Shown: positions 1 to 9,054 of the stretch, piece after piece
Position numbering within the stretch: the first letter of the stretch is position 1
Layout: each line of letters starts with the position of its first letter
Source of the DNA: Pseudomonas promysalinigenes
Lineage (GTDB): Bacteria > Pseudomonadota > Gammaproteobacteria > Pseudomonadales > Pseudomonadaceae
Direction: 5' to 3'
NCBI RefSeq assembly: GCF_014269025.2
Contig: NZ_CP077094.1
Coordinates: forward strand, 620,001-684,000
DNA length: 64,000 bases
Program-made: the position numbers and the translations under genes
The notes under the pieces: generated by a model
Database searches by the model: none
What the model saw: the letters and a program-made list of their open reading frames with translations, nothing else
Told to the model about the DNA's origin: nothing

Positions 1-1110
1 AACATTCCTTACCCCTATGTGGTGGACCAGGGCGATGAGCTGGCCGGCAGTGGCATCACCGCCGCCGAACTTGCGCGGGTGTTCCCCAGCACCGACCTGT
101 CGGCAGCCACCGACAATATTGCCGATGGCCTGTACGACTGGGACAGTGCCGAAACCCTGCCGCTGGCGTTGTTCGATGCCGCACGTGTGGACTTCTCGCT
201 GCGCCGCCTGGTGCATTACACCGGCAGCGACTGGCGCCACGTGCAGCCATGGATTCTGCTGACCAACTACCACCGCTACGTTGACCAGTTCATCAGCCAT
301 GGGCTTGATCAACTGCGCGATGACCCGCGCTTCGTGCGCATGGTCTTGCCGGGCAACGTAGTGATCGAGAAGGGCATGGACCACGGTGAAGCGCAGGCCC
401 TGGTGGCCAGCGTGGTCTGGCACCGCTACCAGATGCCGGCCTATCACCTGATCGCCGGTGACGGTGATGGCGTGACTCTGGTCAACATCGGCGTTGGCCC
501 ATCCAACGCCAAGAACATCACCGACCACCTGGCGGTGCTGCGCCCGCACTGCTGGCTGATGATCGGCCACTGCGGCGGCCTGCGCCAGTCGCAAACCATT
601 GGCGACTACGTACTGGCCCACGCCTACATGCGCCGTGACGGTATCCTCGATCGCGTGGTGCCGCCCAATATCCCCATCCCGGCATTGGCAGAGGTGCAAT
701 TGGCCCTGCAGGAGGCTGCTGCACAGGTAACCGGCGAGCGTGGCGAAGAGCTCAAAAAGCGCCTGCGTACCGGCACCGTGCTCACCTACGACGACCGCAA
801 CTGGGAGCTGCGCTGGGCTCAGGAACGCCCGCTGATCAACCTCTCCCGCGCGGTGGCGGTGGATATGGAAAGTGGCACCATTGCGGCCCAGGGCTATCGG
901 CTGCGCGTGCCGTACGGCACGTTGCTGTGCGTTTCCGACAAGCCCTTGCACAGCGAAATCAAGCTGCCAGGCTCGGCCAACGCCTTCTATAACCGTGCCG
1001 TCAGCCAGCATCTTAAGATCGGCATCGCCGCGCTGGACTTGCTGCGCACCGAGCTCAATTCGTTGCACTCGCGTAAACTGCGCAGCTTCGATGAGCCGCC
1101 GTTCCGCTGA
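1..1110 (+). CDS. amn: AMP nucleosidase, C-terminal part
   Basis: Hydrolyses AMP to adenine and ribose 5-phosphate, a cytoplasmic purine salvage step. The frame is open from base 1, so the true start lies before the window; 369 codons remain of a protein usually near 490. The nucleoside phosphorylase-like core is visible: VNIGVGPSNAKN, GHCGGLR, and near the end VDMESGTIA and SDKPLHSEIK, where the Asp of SDK sits at the place of the catalytic acid in this fold. The ATG at 19 is internal to the domain and is not the start. rluE follows after 6 bases and may be co-transcribed. Confidence 0.93.
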   Translation, partial: NIPYPYVVDQGDELAGSGITAAELARVFPSTDLSAATDNIADGLYDWDSAETLPLALFDAARVDFSLRRLVHYTGSDWRHVQPWILLTNYHRYVDQFISHGLDQLRDDPRFVRMVLPGNVVIEKGMDHGEAQALVASVVWHRYQMPAYHLIAGDGDGVTLVNIGVGPSNAKNITDHLAVLRPHCWLMIGHCGGLRQSQTIGDYVLAHAYMRRDGILDRVVPPNIPIPALAEVQLALQEAAAQVTGERGEELKKRLRTGTVLTYDDRNWELRWAQERPLINLSRAVAVDMESGTIAAQGYRLRVPYGTLLCVSDKPLHSEIKLPGSANAFYNRAVSQHLKIGIAALDLLRTELNSLHSRKLRSFDEPPFR

Positions 1111-1116
1111 GGATCC

Positions 1117-1752
1117 ATGCCACTGCCACCCCGTTCCAAGCCGCGCCGCCCCCCGGCGCGGCCTGCTGGCCCCCGTCGCCAGGCCAAGGCGCCACCGGCC
1201 GAGCCACGCCTGATACTGTTCAACAAGCCCTTTGACGTACTGACCCAGTTCAGCGACGGTGAGGGGCGGGCGACGCTCAAGGATTTCATCGACATCCCTG
1301 GCGTCTACCCCGCCGGTCGCCTGGACCGCGACAGCGAAGGGTTGCTGCTGCTGACCAACGATGGCGGGCTGCAGGCGCGCATTGCCGACCCTAAGCACAA
1401 GCTGCCCAAGACATACTGGGTGCAGGTGGAAGGCGAGCCGAGCGAAGAGCAGATCCAGCGTCTACGTGATGGCGTACAGCTCAATGACGGCCCGACGTTG
1501 CCCGCCCAAGCGCGCCGGCTGGCCGAGCCCGAGCTGTGGCCGCGCAATCCGCCGGTGCGTTTTCGTAAAAGCGTGCCGACCTGCTGGTTGGAGTTGGTGA
1601 TCCGCGAAGGGCGTAACCGCCAGGTGCGACGCATGACGGCGGCGGTGGGGTTGCCTACCTTGCGCCTGGTGCGAGTGCGTATCGGTGACTGGGCACTGGA
1701 TGGGCTCGAGCAGGGCTGCTGGCGAGAAGTGGCGCCTAAGCTTACGCGCTAG
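1117..1752 (+). CDS. rluE: 23S rRNA pseudouridine synthase, RluE type
   Basis: Isomerises a uridine in 23S rRNA to pseudouridine (U2457 in the E. coli enzyme). The 211-residue protein starts with a Pro/Arg-rich basic tail of about 30 residues, then [14 protein letters not shown], the catalytic [14 protein letters not shown] with the nucleophile Asp at residue 70, and the KTYWVQVEG and [11 protein letters not shown] motifs of the RsuA/RluB/E/F family. There is no N-terminal S4 domain, which fits RluE rather than RluB. The end overlaps the convergent DUF2788 gene by four bases. Confidence 0.92.
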   Translation: MPLPPRSKPRRPPARPAGPRRQAKAPPAEPRLILFNKPFDVLTQFSDGEGRATLKDFIDIPGVYPAGRLDRDSEGLLLLTNDGGLQARIADPKHKLPKTYWVQVEGEPSEEQIQRLRDGVQLNDGPTLPAQARRLAEPELWPRNPPVRFRKSVPTCWLELVIREGRNRQVRRMTAAVGLPTLRLVRVRIGDWALDGLEQGCWREVAPKLTR

Positions 1753-1952
1753 ACCCCCTCGATAAACGCCACCACCACACTTTTGATAATGAACGCCAGC
1801 ACCCCCAGCCCAAGCACGAAGAACAGGATGAGGGTGCCGAAGCGCCCTGCCTTGGACTTTTTTGCCAAGTCCCAGACGATGAAACCCATGAAACCGATCA
1901 GCACGGTGACCAGTACGATCATCATCCACTCTTCGAATACGGCGGGATCCAT
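1749..1952 (-). CDS. small inner-membrane protein, DUF2788 family
   Basis: A 67-residue protein with two hydrophobic helices (about residues 9-29 and 40-62) separated by a short basic loop, KKSKAGR. This matches the DUF2788 family of small Pseudomonas membrane proteins as I recall it; no biochemical role is known to me. It is convergent with rluE, the two stops overlapping, and lies downstream of the Lrp-type regulator on the same strand with a 41-base gap. The start ATG is the only reasonable one before the first helix. Confidence 0.8.
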   Translation of the reverse strand: MDPAVFEEWMMIVLVTVLIGFMGFIVWDLAKKSKAGRFGTLILFFVLGLGVLAFIIKSVVVAFIEGV

Positions 1953-1993
1953 CGGTGTTCTCCAGGCAGGCGGGGCGTCGGTTATAGGGGCGA

Positions 1994-2470
1994 TCAGCGA
2001 AGGTGGGTCAACGGCATCTCGGTGCTGGCCAGTACCTGATTGAGTACGAAGCTCGAACGCACGCTGGTCACGCCTTCGATGCGGGTTAGGCTACCGAGCA
2101 GCAGTTTCTGGTAGTGGTCCATGTCGGGGACCACCACCTTGAGCTGATAATCCGCATCCATGCCAGTTACCAGGCTGCATTCGAGCACTTGGGGCAAGTT
2201 GCGGATGGCGGCTTCGAACGTCTCGAAGCGTTCTGGGGTGTGCCGGTCCATGCCGATCAACACATAGGCAGTGAGGCTCAGGCCGAGCTTCTTGCGGTCA
2301 AGCAGTGCGACCTGGCGTGAGATGTAGCCGTCGTCTTCCAGTTGCTTGACCCGACGCGAGCATGGCGATGGCGACAGGCCGATGCGCTCGGCCAGCTCCT
2401 GGTTGGAAATGCGCGCGTCGCGCTGCAGTTCAGCGAGAATGCTCAGGTCGTACCGGTCAAGTTTGCTCAT
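1994..2470 (-). CDS. Lrp/AsnC family transcriptional regulator
   Basis: A 158-residue feast/famine regulator. Residues 1-60 hold the winged helix, with the typical opening LDRYDLSILAELQRDARIS and helix-turn-helix NQELAERIGLSPSPCSRRVKQLE. Residues 70-150 form the RAM effector domain, including VTGMDADYQLKVVV. Members bind amino acids and act as octamers or similar assemblies. The ligand cannot be told from sequence, and neither neighbour is an amino acid enzyme. The gene is divergent from a 390-base region holding a candidate structured RNA. Confidence 0.9.
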   Translation of the reverse strand: MSKLDRYDLSILAELQRDARISNQELAERIGLSPSPCSRRVKQLEDDGYISRQVALLDRKKLGLSLTAYVLIGMDRHTPERFETFEAAIRNLPQVLECSLVTGMDADYQLKVVVPDMDHYQKLLLGSLTRIEGVTSVRSSFVLNQVLASTEMPLTHLR

Positions 2471-2582
2471 GAAAAAGCCCTTTTCTGTTCGGATTGCGGT
2501 GAATTATCAATCCAGGGTTAAAAATTGCGCAAGTGCTATTTATCTGAGCAATCTTCGCAATCCTCTGCTTTGCCGGCTCCCC

Positions 2583-2782
2583 TATAGTTACCTACAGAAT
2601 CACTGCCCGGACATCAGTCCACGGCGACGCGCCCTAGGCGGGCGGTCGCGGCCAGCCATCCAACAGGATCAGCAGGCCCCCGGGCTACGCAGCGTTCAGA
2701 AGACACTGCGAGGTGAGCCGGCACCACAAGTGCCGAGCACGGACGACAATTCCCAAAGGGAGGCCATCGGTCTCCCTTTTTT
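2583..2782 (+). ncRNA. candidate structured RNA ending in an intrinsic terminator
   Basis: The 391 bases between the Lrp gene and the next gene hold no convincing reading frame but several strong stems: GGCGAC...GTCGC around 2620-2648 with an inner GCGCC/GGCG-type pairing, GGCAC-cacaa-GTGCC at 2720-2734, and a terminator at 2755-2782. A TATAGT hexamer at 2583-2588 could serve as a -10 box, but I see no good -35. It could be a small RNA or a long leader with attenuation. I do not recognise a known family; strand and 5' end are inferred from the terminator. Confidence 0.35.
2755..2782 (+). terminator. intrinsic terminator
   Basis: AAAGGGAG, a nine-base loop, CTCCCTTT and a run of T. It lies 80 bases before the start of the next gene, so it ends a transcript that begins upstream or attenuates that gene. 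Confidence 0.75.
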
Positions 2783-2861
2783 CATGGCCGCGATTTCATC
2801 TGCCTGTGGCACCAGCGCGGTAGACTGGCAGCATGGCGCTTTGGATACCGTGAGGAACTAC

Positions 2862-3680
2862 ATGAAGTCGCGCATCTGGCAGTTGGCAGGTGTTGGTTTG
2901 CTGGGGTTGAGCATCAGCTATGCGGCCTTGGCCGAAGACCCTGGCCAGTGGCATGACGGCGAGGGCGGCCCTGGCCGGCCGCTGAATTCGCGTGATGCTG
3001 CAGAGCAGACTCAGCCCCCGCGCCAGGGCTACTATCAGGACATCCCGCGGCGCAACGGTGACAATCGCCACTGGCAAGCCGGTGGCCCTGGCCAACGGCC
3101 GGGCGGTGACTGGCACGGGCGCCCGGATGGCCACGGCAATGGCTGGGGCCCCGGCCCGCAGTATCGTCCAGGGCACACTGTGGATCATTTTCCGGATCGC
3201 TACTGGAAGGTGCCGTACCGCGGCAACGACTATTTCTACTCCGGTGGCTACTGGTATCGCCCCCACGGCGGCAGTTATGTTGTGGTCAGGCCACCCTACG
3301 GCGTAAGGGTCAATTACCTGCCGGCCTATGCGCGGGAGGTGTGGCTGGGGGGCGCGCTGTTCTTCCTGGTCGCCGATACCTATTACCAGTACCTGGCCGA
3401 TAGCCAAGAGTATGTGGTGGTCAACCCGCCCGCTGCCGCGCCCGCACCGCTGCCCGCAACGCCTGTGGCCGGCAACGGTTACGATGTAGTCGCTTATCCG
3501 ATGTATGGGCAGGGGCAGGAACAACAAGACCAGGACCGCTATCAGTGCCACCGCTGGGCCGTAAGCCAGTCCGGGTTCGATCCAGCCACAGCACCCTATG
3601 CCCCGCCTGTGGAGGTGGCCAGCAACTACCGCCGGGCACTGAGCGCCTGCTTCAGCGGCCGCGGCTACAGCGTCAACTGA
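2862..3680 (+). CDS. exported protein of the DUF6515 type
   Basis: A 272-residue protein with a clear signal peptide (residues 1-24, KSR then a hydrophobic core ending SYAALA). The first half is low-complexity, rich in Gly, Pro, His, Arg and Gln. The second half contains the family-like block YWKVPYRGNDYFYSGGYWYRP, then PPYGVRVNYLP and LGGALFFLVADTYYQY, and ends with a Cys-containing YQCHRW...ALSACFSGRGY motif. I recall this arrangement as DUF6515; function unknown, presumably periplasmic or envelope. I chose the ATG at 2862 because it is followed by the signal peptide; longer starts would run through the terminator and the Lrp gene. Confidence 0.75.
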   Translation: MKSRIWQLAGVGLLGLSISYAALAEDPGQWHDGEGGPGRPLNSRDAAEQTQPPRQGYYQDIPRRNGDNRHWQAGGPGQRPGGDWHGRPDGHGNGWGPGPQYRPGHTVDHFPDRYWKVPYRGNDYFYSGGYWYRPHGGSYVVVRPPYGVRVNYLPAYAREVWLGGALFFLVADTYYQYLADSQEYVVVNPPAAAPAPLPATPVAGNGYDVVAYPMYGQGQEQQDQDRYQCHRWAVSQSGFDPATAPYAPPVEVASNYRRALSACFSGRGYSVN

Positions 3681-3681
3681 C

Positions 3682-4557
3682 TCATACCGGGTCGGCGTGC
3701 ACCATTACATCCGCCTTCGGATAACGCTGGCGGATTACCTCTGAAGCTTGCACGCACAGTTCATGGGCTTCATGCAGTGGCAGCTGCCCCGGCAGCTCCA
3801 GGTGCAGTTGCACGAACCACTGGTTGCCGGACATTCGCGTACGCAGGTCGTGCACGCCTTTGACCCCAGCGATGCCCATTACCAGATCGACCATCCCTTC
3901 GCCGATGTCGGTGGGCAACTCCTTGTCCATGAGAATCGCCGTACTTTCGCGGGCGATCTGCAGCGCACTCCAGAGGATATAAAGCGCGATGCCCAGCCCG
4001 AACAGTGCGTCCAGTTGCGGCCAGCCGAAACGGGCCAGCAGCAGGGCAAGCAGAATGCTGCCGTTGAGTAACAGGTCAGAGCGGTAATGCAGCGAGTCAG
4101 CGCGCACGGCGGTGGAGCCGGTCAAGCGGATGACTTTGCGCTGCAGTGCCAGCAGGGCGACGGTGAGCACCAGCGACAGCAGCATCACGGCGATGCCGAT
4201 GCTGGTATTGCCCAGCGGAGTCGGGTCTTGCAGGCGTTCGACCGCCTGCACCCCGATCAGCACCGCGCTGACCCCGATGAACAGCGCCTGGGCCATCCCG
4301 GCCAGGGCCTCGGCCTTGCCATGACCGAAGCGGTGATCGTCATCGGCTGGGCGCAGGGCGTAATGCACAGCAAGCAGGTTGAGGAACGAGGCGACGGCAT
4401 CCAGTGCCGAGTCGGTCAGCCCCGCCAATAGGCTGACCGAGCCGCTTAGCCACCAGGCCACGGCCTTGCTGACCACCAAGATGCTGGCCACGGCCAGTGA
4501 GGCACGTGTTGCCAGGCGCAGCAGGCGCTGGTGTTCGGCGGCGGTAATCATGTTCAA
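3682..4557 (-). CDS. fieF: cation diffusion facilitator (FieF-like metal efflux)
   Basis: A proton-coupled exporter of divalent metals (Fe, Zn) in the inner membrane. The 291-residue protein has six predicted helices; the metal-site motifs are SLLAGLTDSALDA in helix II and HYRSDLLLNGS in helix V, with the D...D and H...D pairs of the YiiP/FieF site. HRFGHGKAEAL is the conserved loop, and residues 210-290 form the cytoplasmic dimerisation domain ending in VMVHADP. A TTG at 4557 lies 6 bases after AAGGA, while an ATG lies 6 bases further in; either could be the start. The metal specificity is inferred. Confidence 0.88.
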   Translation of the reverse strand: MNMITAAEHQRLLRLATRASLAVASILVVSKAVAWWLSGSVSLLAGLTDSALDAVASFLNLLAVHYALRPADDDHRFGHGKAEALAGMAQALFIGVSAVLIGVQAVERLQDPTPLGNTSIGIAVMLLSLVLTVALLALQRKVIRLTGSTAVRADSLHYRSDLLLNGSILLALLLARFGWPQLDALFGLGIALYILWSALQIARESTAILMDKELPTDIGEGMVDLVMGIAGVKGVHDLRTRMSGNQWFVQLHLELPGQLPLHEAHELCVQASEVIRQRYPKADVMVHADPV

Positions 4558-4575
4558 GTGATGTCCTTGTGCGAT

Positions 4576-4995
4576 TTAGGCCGCAGGAACCAGGCCCAAG
4601 GCCGCCAGCTGCTCTAAGCTGCCGCGGTGCTGGATCAGCCGTGGGTCATCCAGCGGCAGGCGCTGGCCCAGCTCGCTTTGCACGATGGACTGCAGCTTGA
4701 GGTTGTCGACCTTGCCATCAGGGCTTACGGCATCACGCAGTTTGACCGGGTCGATCTGGGCCGTCCGGCCGCCGGGGTAGTAGATGGCGCCCGTGGCGAA
4801 ATCGATGCCGAAGGCAATCAGGCCGGGGATTACGTAGAACAGGATGCCGATAGCATCCATGGCGGCGACCACAGGGTCGATCTTGCCGCCGATCTGGCCA
4901 CGGCGATCTGGATAGAAAATAGTGCCGCAGGCCGTCAGCTGGGTCAGCAGGGTGACGATCAGGGCGCCACCAATGACGCGGGATGGGATGCGCAT
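4576..4995 (-). CDS. small lipoprotein
   Basis: A 139-residue protein beginning MRIPSRVIGGALIVTLLT with a lipobox LTAC|G around residue 20, so it is probably lipid-anchored. It has a hydrophobic stretch, AIGILFYVIPGLIAFGIDFATG, that could be a membrane segment, and a conserved-looking YYPGGR. The rest resembles short uncharacterised Pseudomonas lipoproteins; no function is known to me. I start it at the ATG that gives the signal peptide; frames open further upstream run into the hrpB promoter. It ends 18 bases before the fieF start on the same strand, so the two may be co-transcribed. Confidence 0.72.
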   Translation of the reverse strand: MRIPSRVIGGALIVTLLTQLTACGTIFYPDRRGQIGGKIDPVVAAMDAIGILFYVIPGLIAFGIDFATGAIYYPGGRTAQIDPVKLRDAVSPDGKVDNLKLQSIVQSELGQRLPLDDPRLIQHRGSLEQLAALGLVPAA

Positions 4996-5111
4996 GTAAA
5001 TCTCCGAAAAGGTGTTCAGCAGGGCAAGCGATGCGCCAGCACCTGCTGCTAAGACCATGATAGAGCAGGCTGGGTTCGCCGTTATACTCGCCACACTGTT
5101 CGAGGACCACC

Positions 5112-7640
5112 ATGATTTCATTACCGATCGATGCCGTGTTGCCCGCCCTGCGCGAAACCTTGGAAAACCGCGACGAAGCCGTGCTCGAAGCGCCTCCGGG
5201 GGCCGGCAAGACCACTCGGGTGCCACTGGCGCTGCTCGATGCGCCGTGGCTAGCGGGGCAGACCATCCTCATGCTCGAACCACGCCGTTTGGCCGCGCGG
5301 GCTGCGGCCGAACGCCTGGCCAGCGAACTGGGGGAAAAGGTCGGCGAGACGGTGGGCTATCGCATTCGCCTGGACAGCAAGGTGGGGCCAAAGACGCGCA
5401 TTGAGGTGGTCACCGAGGGCATCCTGACTCGGCGGTTGCAGGCTGACCCGGCACTCGAAGGGGTTGGTCTGCTGATATTCGACGAGTTTCACGAGCGCAG
5501 CCTGGATGCAGACCTTGCGCTGGCGCTGAGCCTCAACGGCCGGGAACTGCTACGTGATGATCCCCCGCTTAAAATCCTTCTAATGTCGGCGACTCTGGAG
5601 GGCGAGCGCCTGTCGCGTCTGCTCGACGATGCCCCTGTGGTCAGTAGCCAAGGGCGCATGCACCCAGTGGATATCCGCTGGGGGCGGCCGTTCCAGCCGG
5701 GCGAATTCATCGAACCACGGGTTGTGGATAACGTGCTGCTGGCCTTGGCTGAACAGCCTGGCAGTGTGCTGGTGTTTTTGCCCGGCCAGGCCGAAATCCG
5801 CCGTGTGCACCAGAGCTTGCAGGAGGCCCTGGGCCAGCGACCCGACATTCTGCTGTGCCCTTTGCACGGGGAGCTGGAGCTCAGCGAGCAGCGCGCGGCC
5901 ATCGATTCGCCAGGCAACGGCCTGCGCAAGGTGGTGCTGGCCACCAACATCGCCGAAACCAGCCTGACCATCGACGGGGTGCGGGTGGTCATCGATGCCG
6001 GCCTTGCGCGCGTGCCGCGTTTCGACCCGGGTAGCGGCATGACCCGCCTGGACACCCAGCGCATCTCCCGAGCCAGCGCCACCCAGCGTGCCGGCCGTGC
6101 CGGGCGCCTGGAACCTGGCGTGTGCTACCGCCTGTGGTCCGAGGCCCAGCATGATCAATTGGCTGCCCACGCCAGCGCCGAGATTCTCCAGGCCGACCTA
6201 GCTGGCCTGGCTCTGCAACTGGCGCGTTGGGGCGTCACCCCAGACCAACTGCGCTGGCTCGACCAACCGCCAGCGGCGGCGTTCTCCCAAGCCCAAGACT
6301 TGCTGGCGCGCCTGGGTGCATTCAAACCGGGTAGCCATGGCCACTTGAGCGAACATGGCCAGGCAATGGCCGAACTGCCGGCACACCCGCGCATTGCCCA
6401 CCTGCTGCTGCGTGGCCAGGACTTGGGCCTGGCGAGCATGGCTTGCGAGGTTGCGGCCTTGCTCGGTGAACGAGATATACAGCGTGGCGGTGGTGCCGAT
6501 CTGCACAGCCGCTTGGCATTGGTCAGTGGTGAAGGCAAGACCAGCCGTGGCGCCCTGGGCGGTGTGCAGCGCGCCCGGCAGCTTGCGCGCCAGTATCGCA
6601 ACCTGTTGCGCGGCAAGCCCACGGCCACGGTCGCCGACCCTGAGCACCCACGCTGGCTCGGTGGCTTGCTGGCGCTGGCCTATCCTGACCGCGTGGCGCA
6701 GCAGCGCCGCCAGGGCAGCGCCGAATACCGCCTGGCCAACGGCCGTGCCGCCCTGTTCGCGGAAGTGGACGCGCTGATGAAATGCCCGTGGCTGGTCATC
6801 GCTGACCTTGGTAGCCGCCAGGGCCAACGCGAAGAACGTATCTATCTGGCGGCCGAATTCGACCCGGCGCTGTTCGATGATGTGCTGGCAGAACAAGTCG
6901 AGCGCGTCGATATCCTTGACTGGGACGAGCGTGAACAGGTACTGCGTGCCGAACGCCAGACTAAGGTCGGTGAACTGGTACTGAGCCGTGAACCCTTGCC
7001 GGGCCTGGACGACGACGCCCGCGCCCGAGCGCTGATTGGCCTGGTGCGACGCAAAGGCCTGAACCTGCTGACCTGGACCCCGGAGCTGCGCCAGTGGCAA
7101 GCACGGGTCGCGCTGTTGCGGCAGCTGGACCTCAACAGCGAAGGCCGGAGCCAATGGCCTGATCTGAGTGACGAAGCCTTGCTGGCGAGTCTGGACCAGT
7201 GGCTGCAGCCCTACCTCGGCAAAGTGTCGCGCCTGAGCCACTTCGCTGCCCTGGACCTGCCCTCGATCTTGCGCAATCTGCTGCCCTGGCCGTTGCCCCA
7301 GCGCCTGGACGAATGGGCACCGGCCCATCTGACCGTGCCGTCCGGTTCGAACATCCGCCTGGACTACAGTGAACACCCGCCGATCTTGGCCGTGCGCCTG
7401 CAAGAGCTGTTTGGCCTGGCCGATACCCCACGCATTGCCCAGGGCCGTCAGCAGGTAAAACTGCACCTGTTATCCCCAGCGCGGCGGCCAGTGCAAGTGA
7501 CCCAGGACCTGGCCAGCTTTTGGCGTACCACCTATGCAGAGGTGAAGAAGGACTTGAAGGGGCGTTACCCGAAACATTATTGGCCCGACGACCCGCTGGT
7601 GGCCGAAGCTACCGCGCGGGCCAAGCCGCGCGGTAGCTGA
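5112..7640 (+). CDS. hrpB: ATP-dependent helicase HrpB
   Basis: A DEAH-box-type helicase of 842 residues, near the usual length for HrpB. Walker A is APPGAGKTT (GKT at 32-34), the box II is DEFH at 124-127, followed by SATLEGERLS and the C-terminal helicase motif TQRAGRAGRL. The HA2-like and HrpB-specific C-terminal domains fill residues 360-840, ending KKDLKGRYPKHYWPDDP, which is characteristic. The role is poorly defined; related HrpA acts on stalled ribosomes or mRNA. It is divergent from the lipoprotein gene. Confidence 0.95.
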   Translation: MISLPIDAVLPALRETLENRDEAVLEAPPGAGKTTRVPLALLDAPWLAGQTILMLEPRRLAARAAAERLASELGEKVGETVGYRIRLDSKVGPKTRIEVVTEGILTRRLQADPALEGVGLLIFDEFHERSLDADLALALSLNGRELLRDDPPLKILLMSATLEGERLSRLLDDAPVVSSQGRMHPVDIRWGRPFQPGEFIEPRVVDNVLLALAEQPGSVLVFLPGQAEIRRVHQSLQEALGQRPDILLCPLHGELELSEQRAAIDSPGNGLRKVVLATNIAETSLTIDGVRVVIDAGLARVPRFDPGSGMTRLDTQRISRASATQRAGRAGRLEPGVCYRLWSEAQHDQLAAHASAEILQADLAGLALQLARWGVTPDQLRWLDQPPAAAFSQAQDLLARLGAFKPGSHGHLSEHGQAMAELPAHPRIAHLLLRGQDLGLASMACEVAALLGERDIQRGGGADLHSRLALVSGEGKTSRGALGGVQRARQLARQYRNLLRGKPTATVADPEHPRWLGGLLALAYPDRVAQQRRQGSAEYRLANGRAALFAEVDALMKCPWLVIADLGSRQGQREERIYLAAEFDPALFDDVLAEQVERVDILDWDEREQVLRAERQTKVGELVLSREPLPGLDDDARARALIGLVRRKGLNLLTWTPELRQWQARVALLRQLDLNSEGRSQWPDLSDEALLASLDQWLQPYLGKVSRLSHFAALDLPSILRNLLPWPLPQRLDEWAPAHLTVPSGSNIRLDYSEHPPILAVRLQELFGLADTPRIAQGRQQVKLHLLSPARRPVQVTQDLASFWRTTYAEVKKDLKGRYPKHYWPDDPLVAEATARAKPRGS

Positions 7641-7651
7641 GCCGAATATTT

Positions 7652-8146
7652 TTACGTGCGCTGCTGAAGCAGGAAAGTGATGGTTTCACCTTCTTTGGTA
7701 TTGAGTAGATACATGGTCTGGCCGCTGCGATGCGGCGTGTCCTTGATGGCACCCACACGGTAGCCTTGATGATCGCGCAGGTAGCAGACCAAACCGTGTT
7801 CGGTCAGCTGAAGTGGCTCGATCTTCCAATAATCAGTAACGTTGGTTCGCTGGTAGAAGCCTAAGTAGCTGTTATGGCTCAGGCCCAGCTTCTTGGGTGG
7901 TTGAGTCTTGCTTGCCAGGCTTATGTGGTAGTGCAGGCGATCGTCTGTCTGCGAGTTGAAGGCAAAATCCATCGCGATGGATTTCTCAGTGCCGCCGGCC
8001 ATCAGCCAGTCGTATTGGGGGGCGATTCCCCAATTCCATTTATCGTGAGTTCTGCTCAAGCGCAACGGCACGTAGCCGCCGGTGGCGATGGCATGCAAGC
8101 GGCCGGTGAATGACCTGGCGTAAGCGTCTTGGATTTGCGAGTCCAT
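7652..8146 (-). CDS. hypothetical protein, 164 residues
   Basis: I do not recognise this protein. It has no signal peptide or membrane helix and a mixed composition with several aromatic and His residues (DRLHYHISLASKT, SHNSYLGFYQRTNVTDYW). The regular alternation of polar and hydrophobic residues suggests a beta-rich fold. It is convergent with hrpB, 11 bases away, and sits alone on its strand before a yciC homologue. Codon use matches the core genes, which favours a real gene. Confidence 0.65.
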   Translation of the reverse strand: MDSQIQDAYARSFTGRLHAIATGGYVPLRLSRTHDKWNWGIAPQYDWLMAGGTEKSIAMDFAFNSQTDDRLHYHISLASKTQPPKKLGLSHNSYLGFYQRTNVTDYWKIEPLQLTEHGLVCYLRDHQGYRVGAIKDTPHRSGQTMYLLNTKEGETITFLLQQRT

Positions 8147-8241
8147 AGCGGGTCTCCGTGTGATGAAGACCCAACCCTATGGCTTGTACGCGGTGCCTGG
8201 GAGGCAGAATGGCTTCCTCTAGGCCGTGGTCCATGCACCGC

Positions 8242-8898
8242 TCAGGCGCTTGCTTGACCTTCGAGCAACATGAACAGGCGGTACAGCACTACGGTACTGA
8301 ACAGCTGCAGGAAGCCGCTAAGGCTATCCAAGGCCAGTTGCACACCTGGCGCAGGCTCGGGGAAGGCCATCATCAGTAGCCCGTCGATCAGCCAGATCGG
8401 TGCCAGCACCCCCAGTACGCAAATCATGATGCGCATGAAGTGCCCAGTGGTCATGCGTGCGCTTTCGCGCATCGATTGCACCACCGGTAGGCCCCGCAGT
8501 ACCAGCAGGTATTCGGCGAACACCAGGTTGATCATGATCCACACGCCGGGGAACACCAGCAGTGCCAGGCCGGCCATGATCAGCAGCGAACTGATCAATA
8601 CCAACAACGCCAGCTGCGGCCACAGTTGCACGGCGCGGGCGAACAGGTCGCGTTTGGGGATTGGCTGGCCGTTGCTGCGGGTATCCAGGTAAAGGATCAG
8701 CGCCGCGCTGTAGAGCGGGTAGAACAACAGGCTGATCAGCATGCCGTAGGCGGCAGAGGCCTGATCACCCAACTGGCGATACAGCAGTTCGGTGGTCAAG
8801 GCCTCGAGCACCACCAGCGGCAGGCACAGCGGGATGATGCTGGCCAGGTGACGGCGGAAGAAGTACAGGGAGTCGCGTAGAACGCTCAGCGGATTCAT
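8242..8898 (-). CDS. YciC family inner-membrane protein
   Basis: A 218-residue polytopic protein with about five to six hydrophobic helices and the family pattern MNPLSVLRDSLYFFRRHLASIIPLCLPLVVLEAL at the N-terminus, then FPGVWIMINLVFAEYLLVLRGLPVVQSMRESARMTTGHFMRI in the middle. This matches the UPF0259/YciC family; the role in the membrane is unknown. It is monocistronic here, 95 bases downstream (on its strand) of nothing recognisable. Confidence 0.82.
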   Translation of the reverse strand: MNPLSVLRDSLYFFRRHLASIIPLCLPLVVLEALTTELLYRQLGDQASAAYGMLISLLFYPLYSAALILYLDTRSNGQPIPKRDLFARAVQLWPQLALLVLISSLLIMAGLALLVFPGVWIMINLVFAEYLLVLRGLPVVQSMRESARMTTGHFMRIMICVLGVLAPIWLIDGLLMMAFPEPAPGVQLALDSLSGFLQLFSTVVLYRLFMLLEGQASA

Positions 8899-9054
8899 CA
8901 GTCAACATCGCACGGCAGTAAAAGCTGGGGCCTAACTTTAGCCTAGAGCGGTCGTTGGCTGAAAAAAGTTTCACCCGCACGATGATTGAATCTGCGGCCC
9001 GTGCGCCCCATCTTTGGCATGTCCGATGTCCTGCTCACCCCACGAGGTAGCCCA

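Noticed and set aside
2346..2861. N-terminal extension of the DUF6515 gene to 444 residues
   Set aside because: It would run through the Lrp gene start, the structured region and a terminator, and the signal peptide begins only at 2862.
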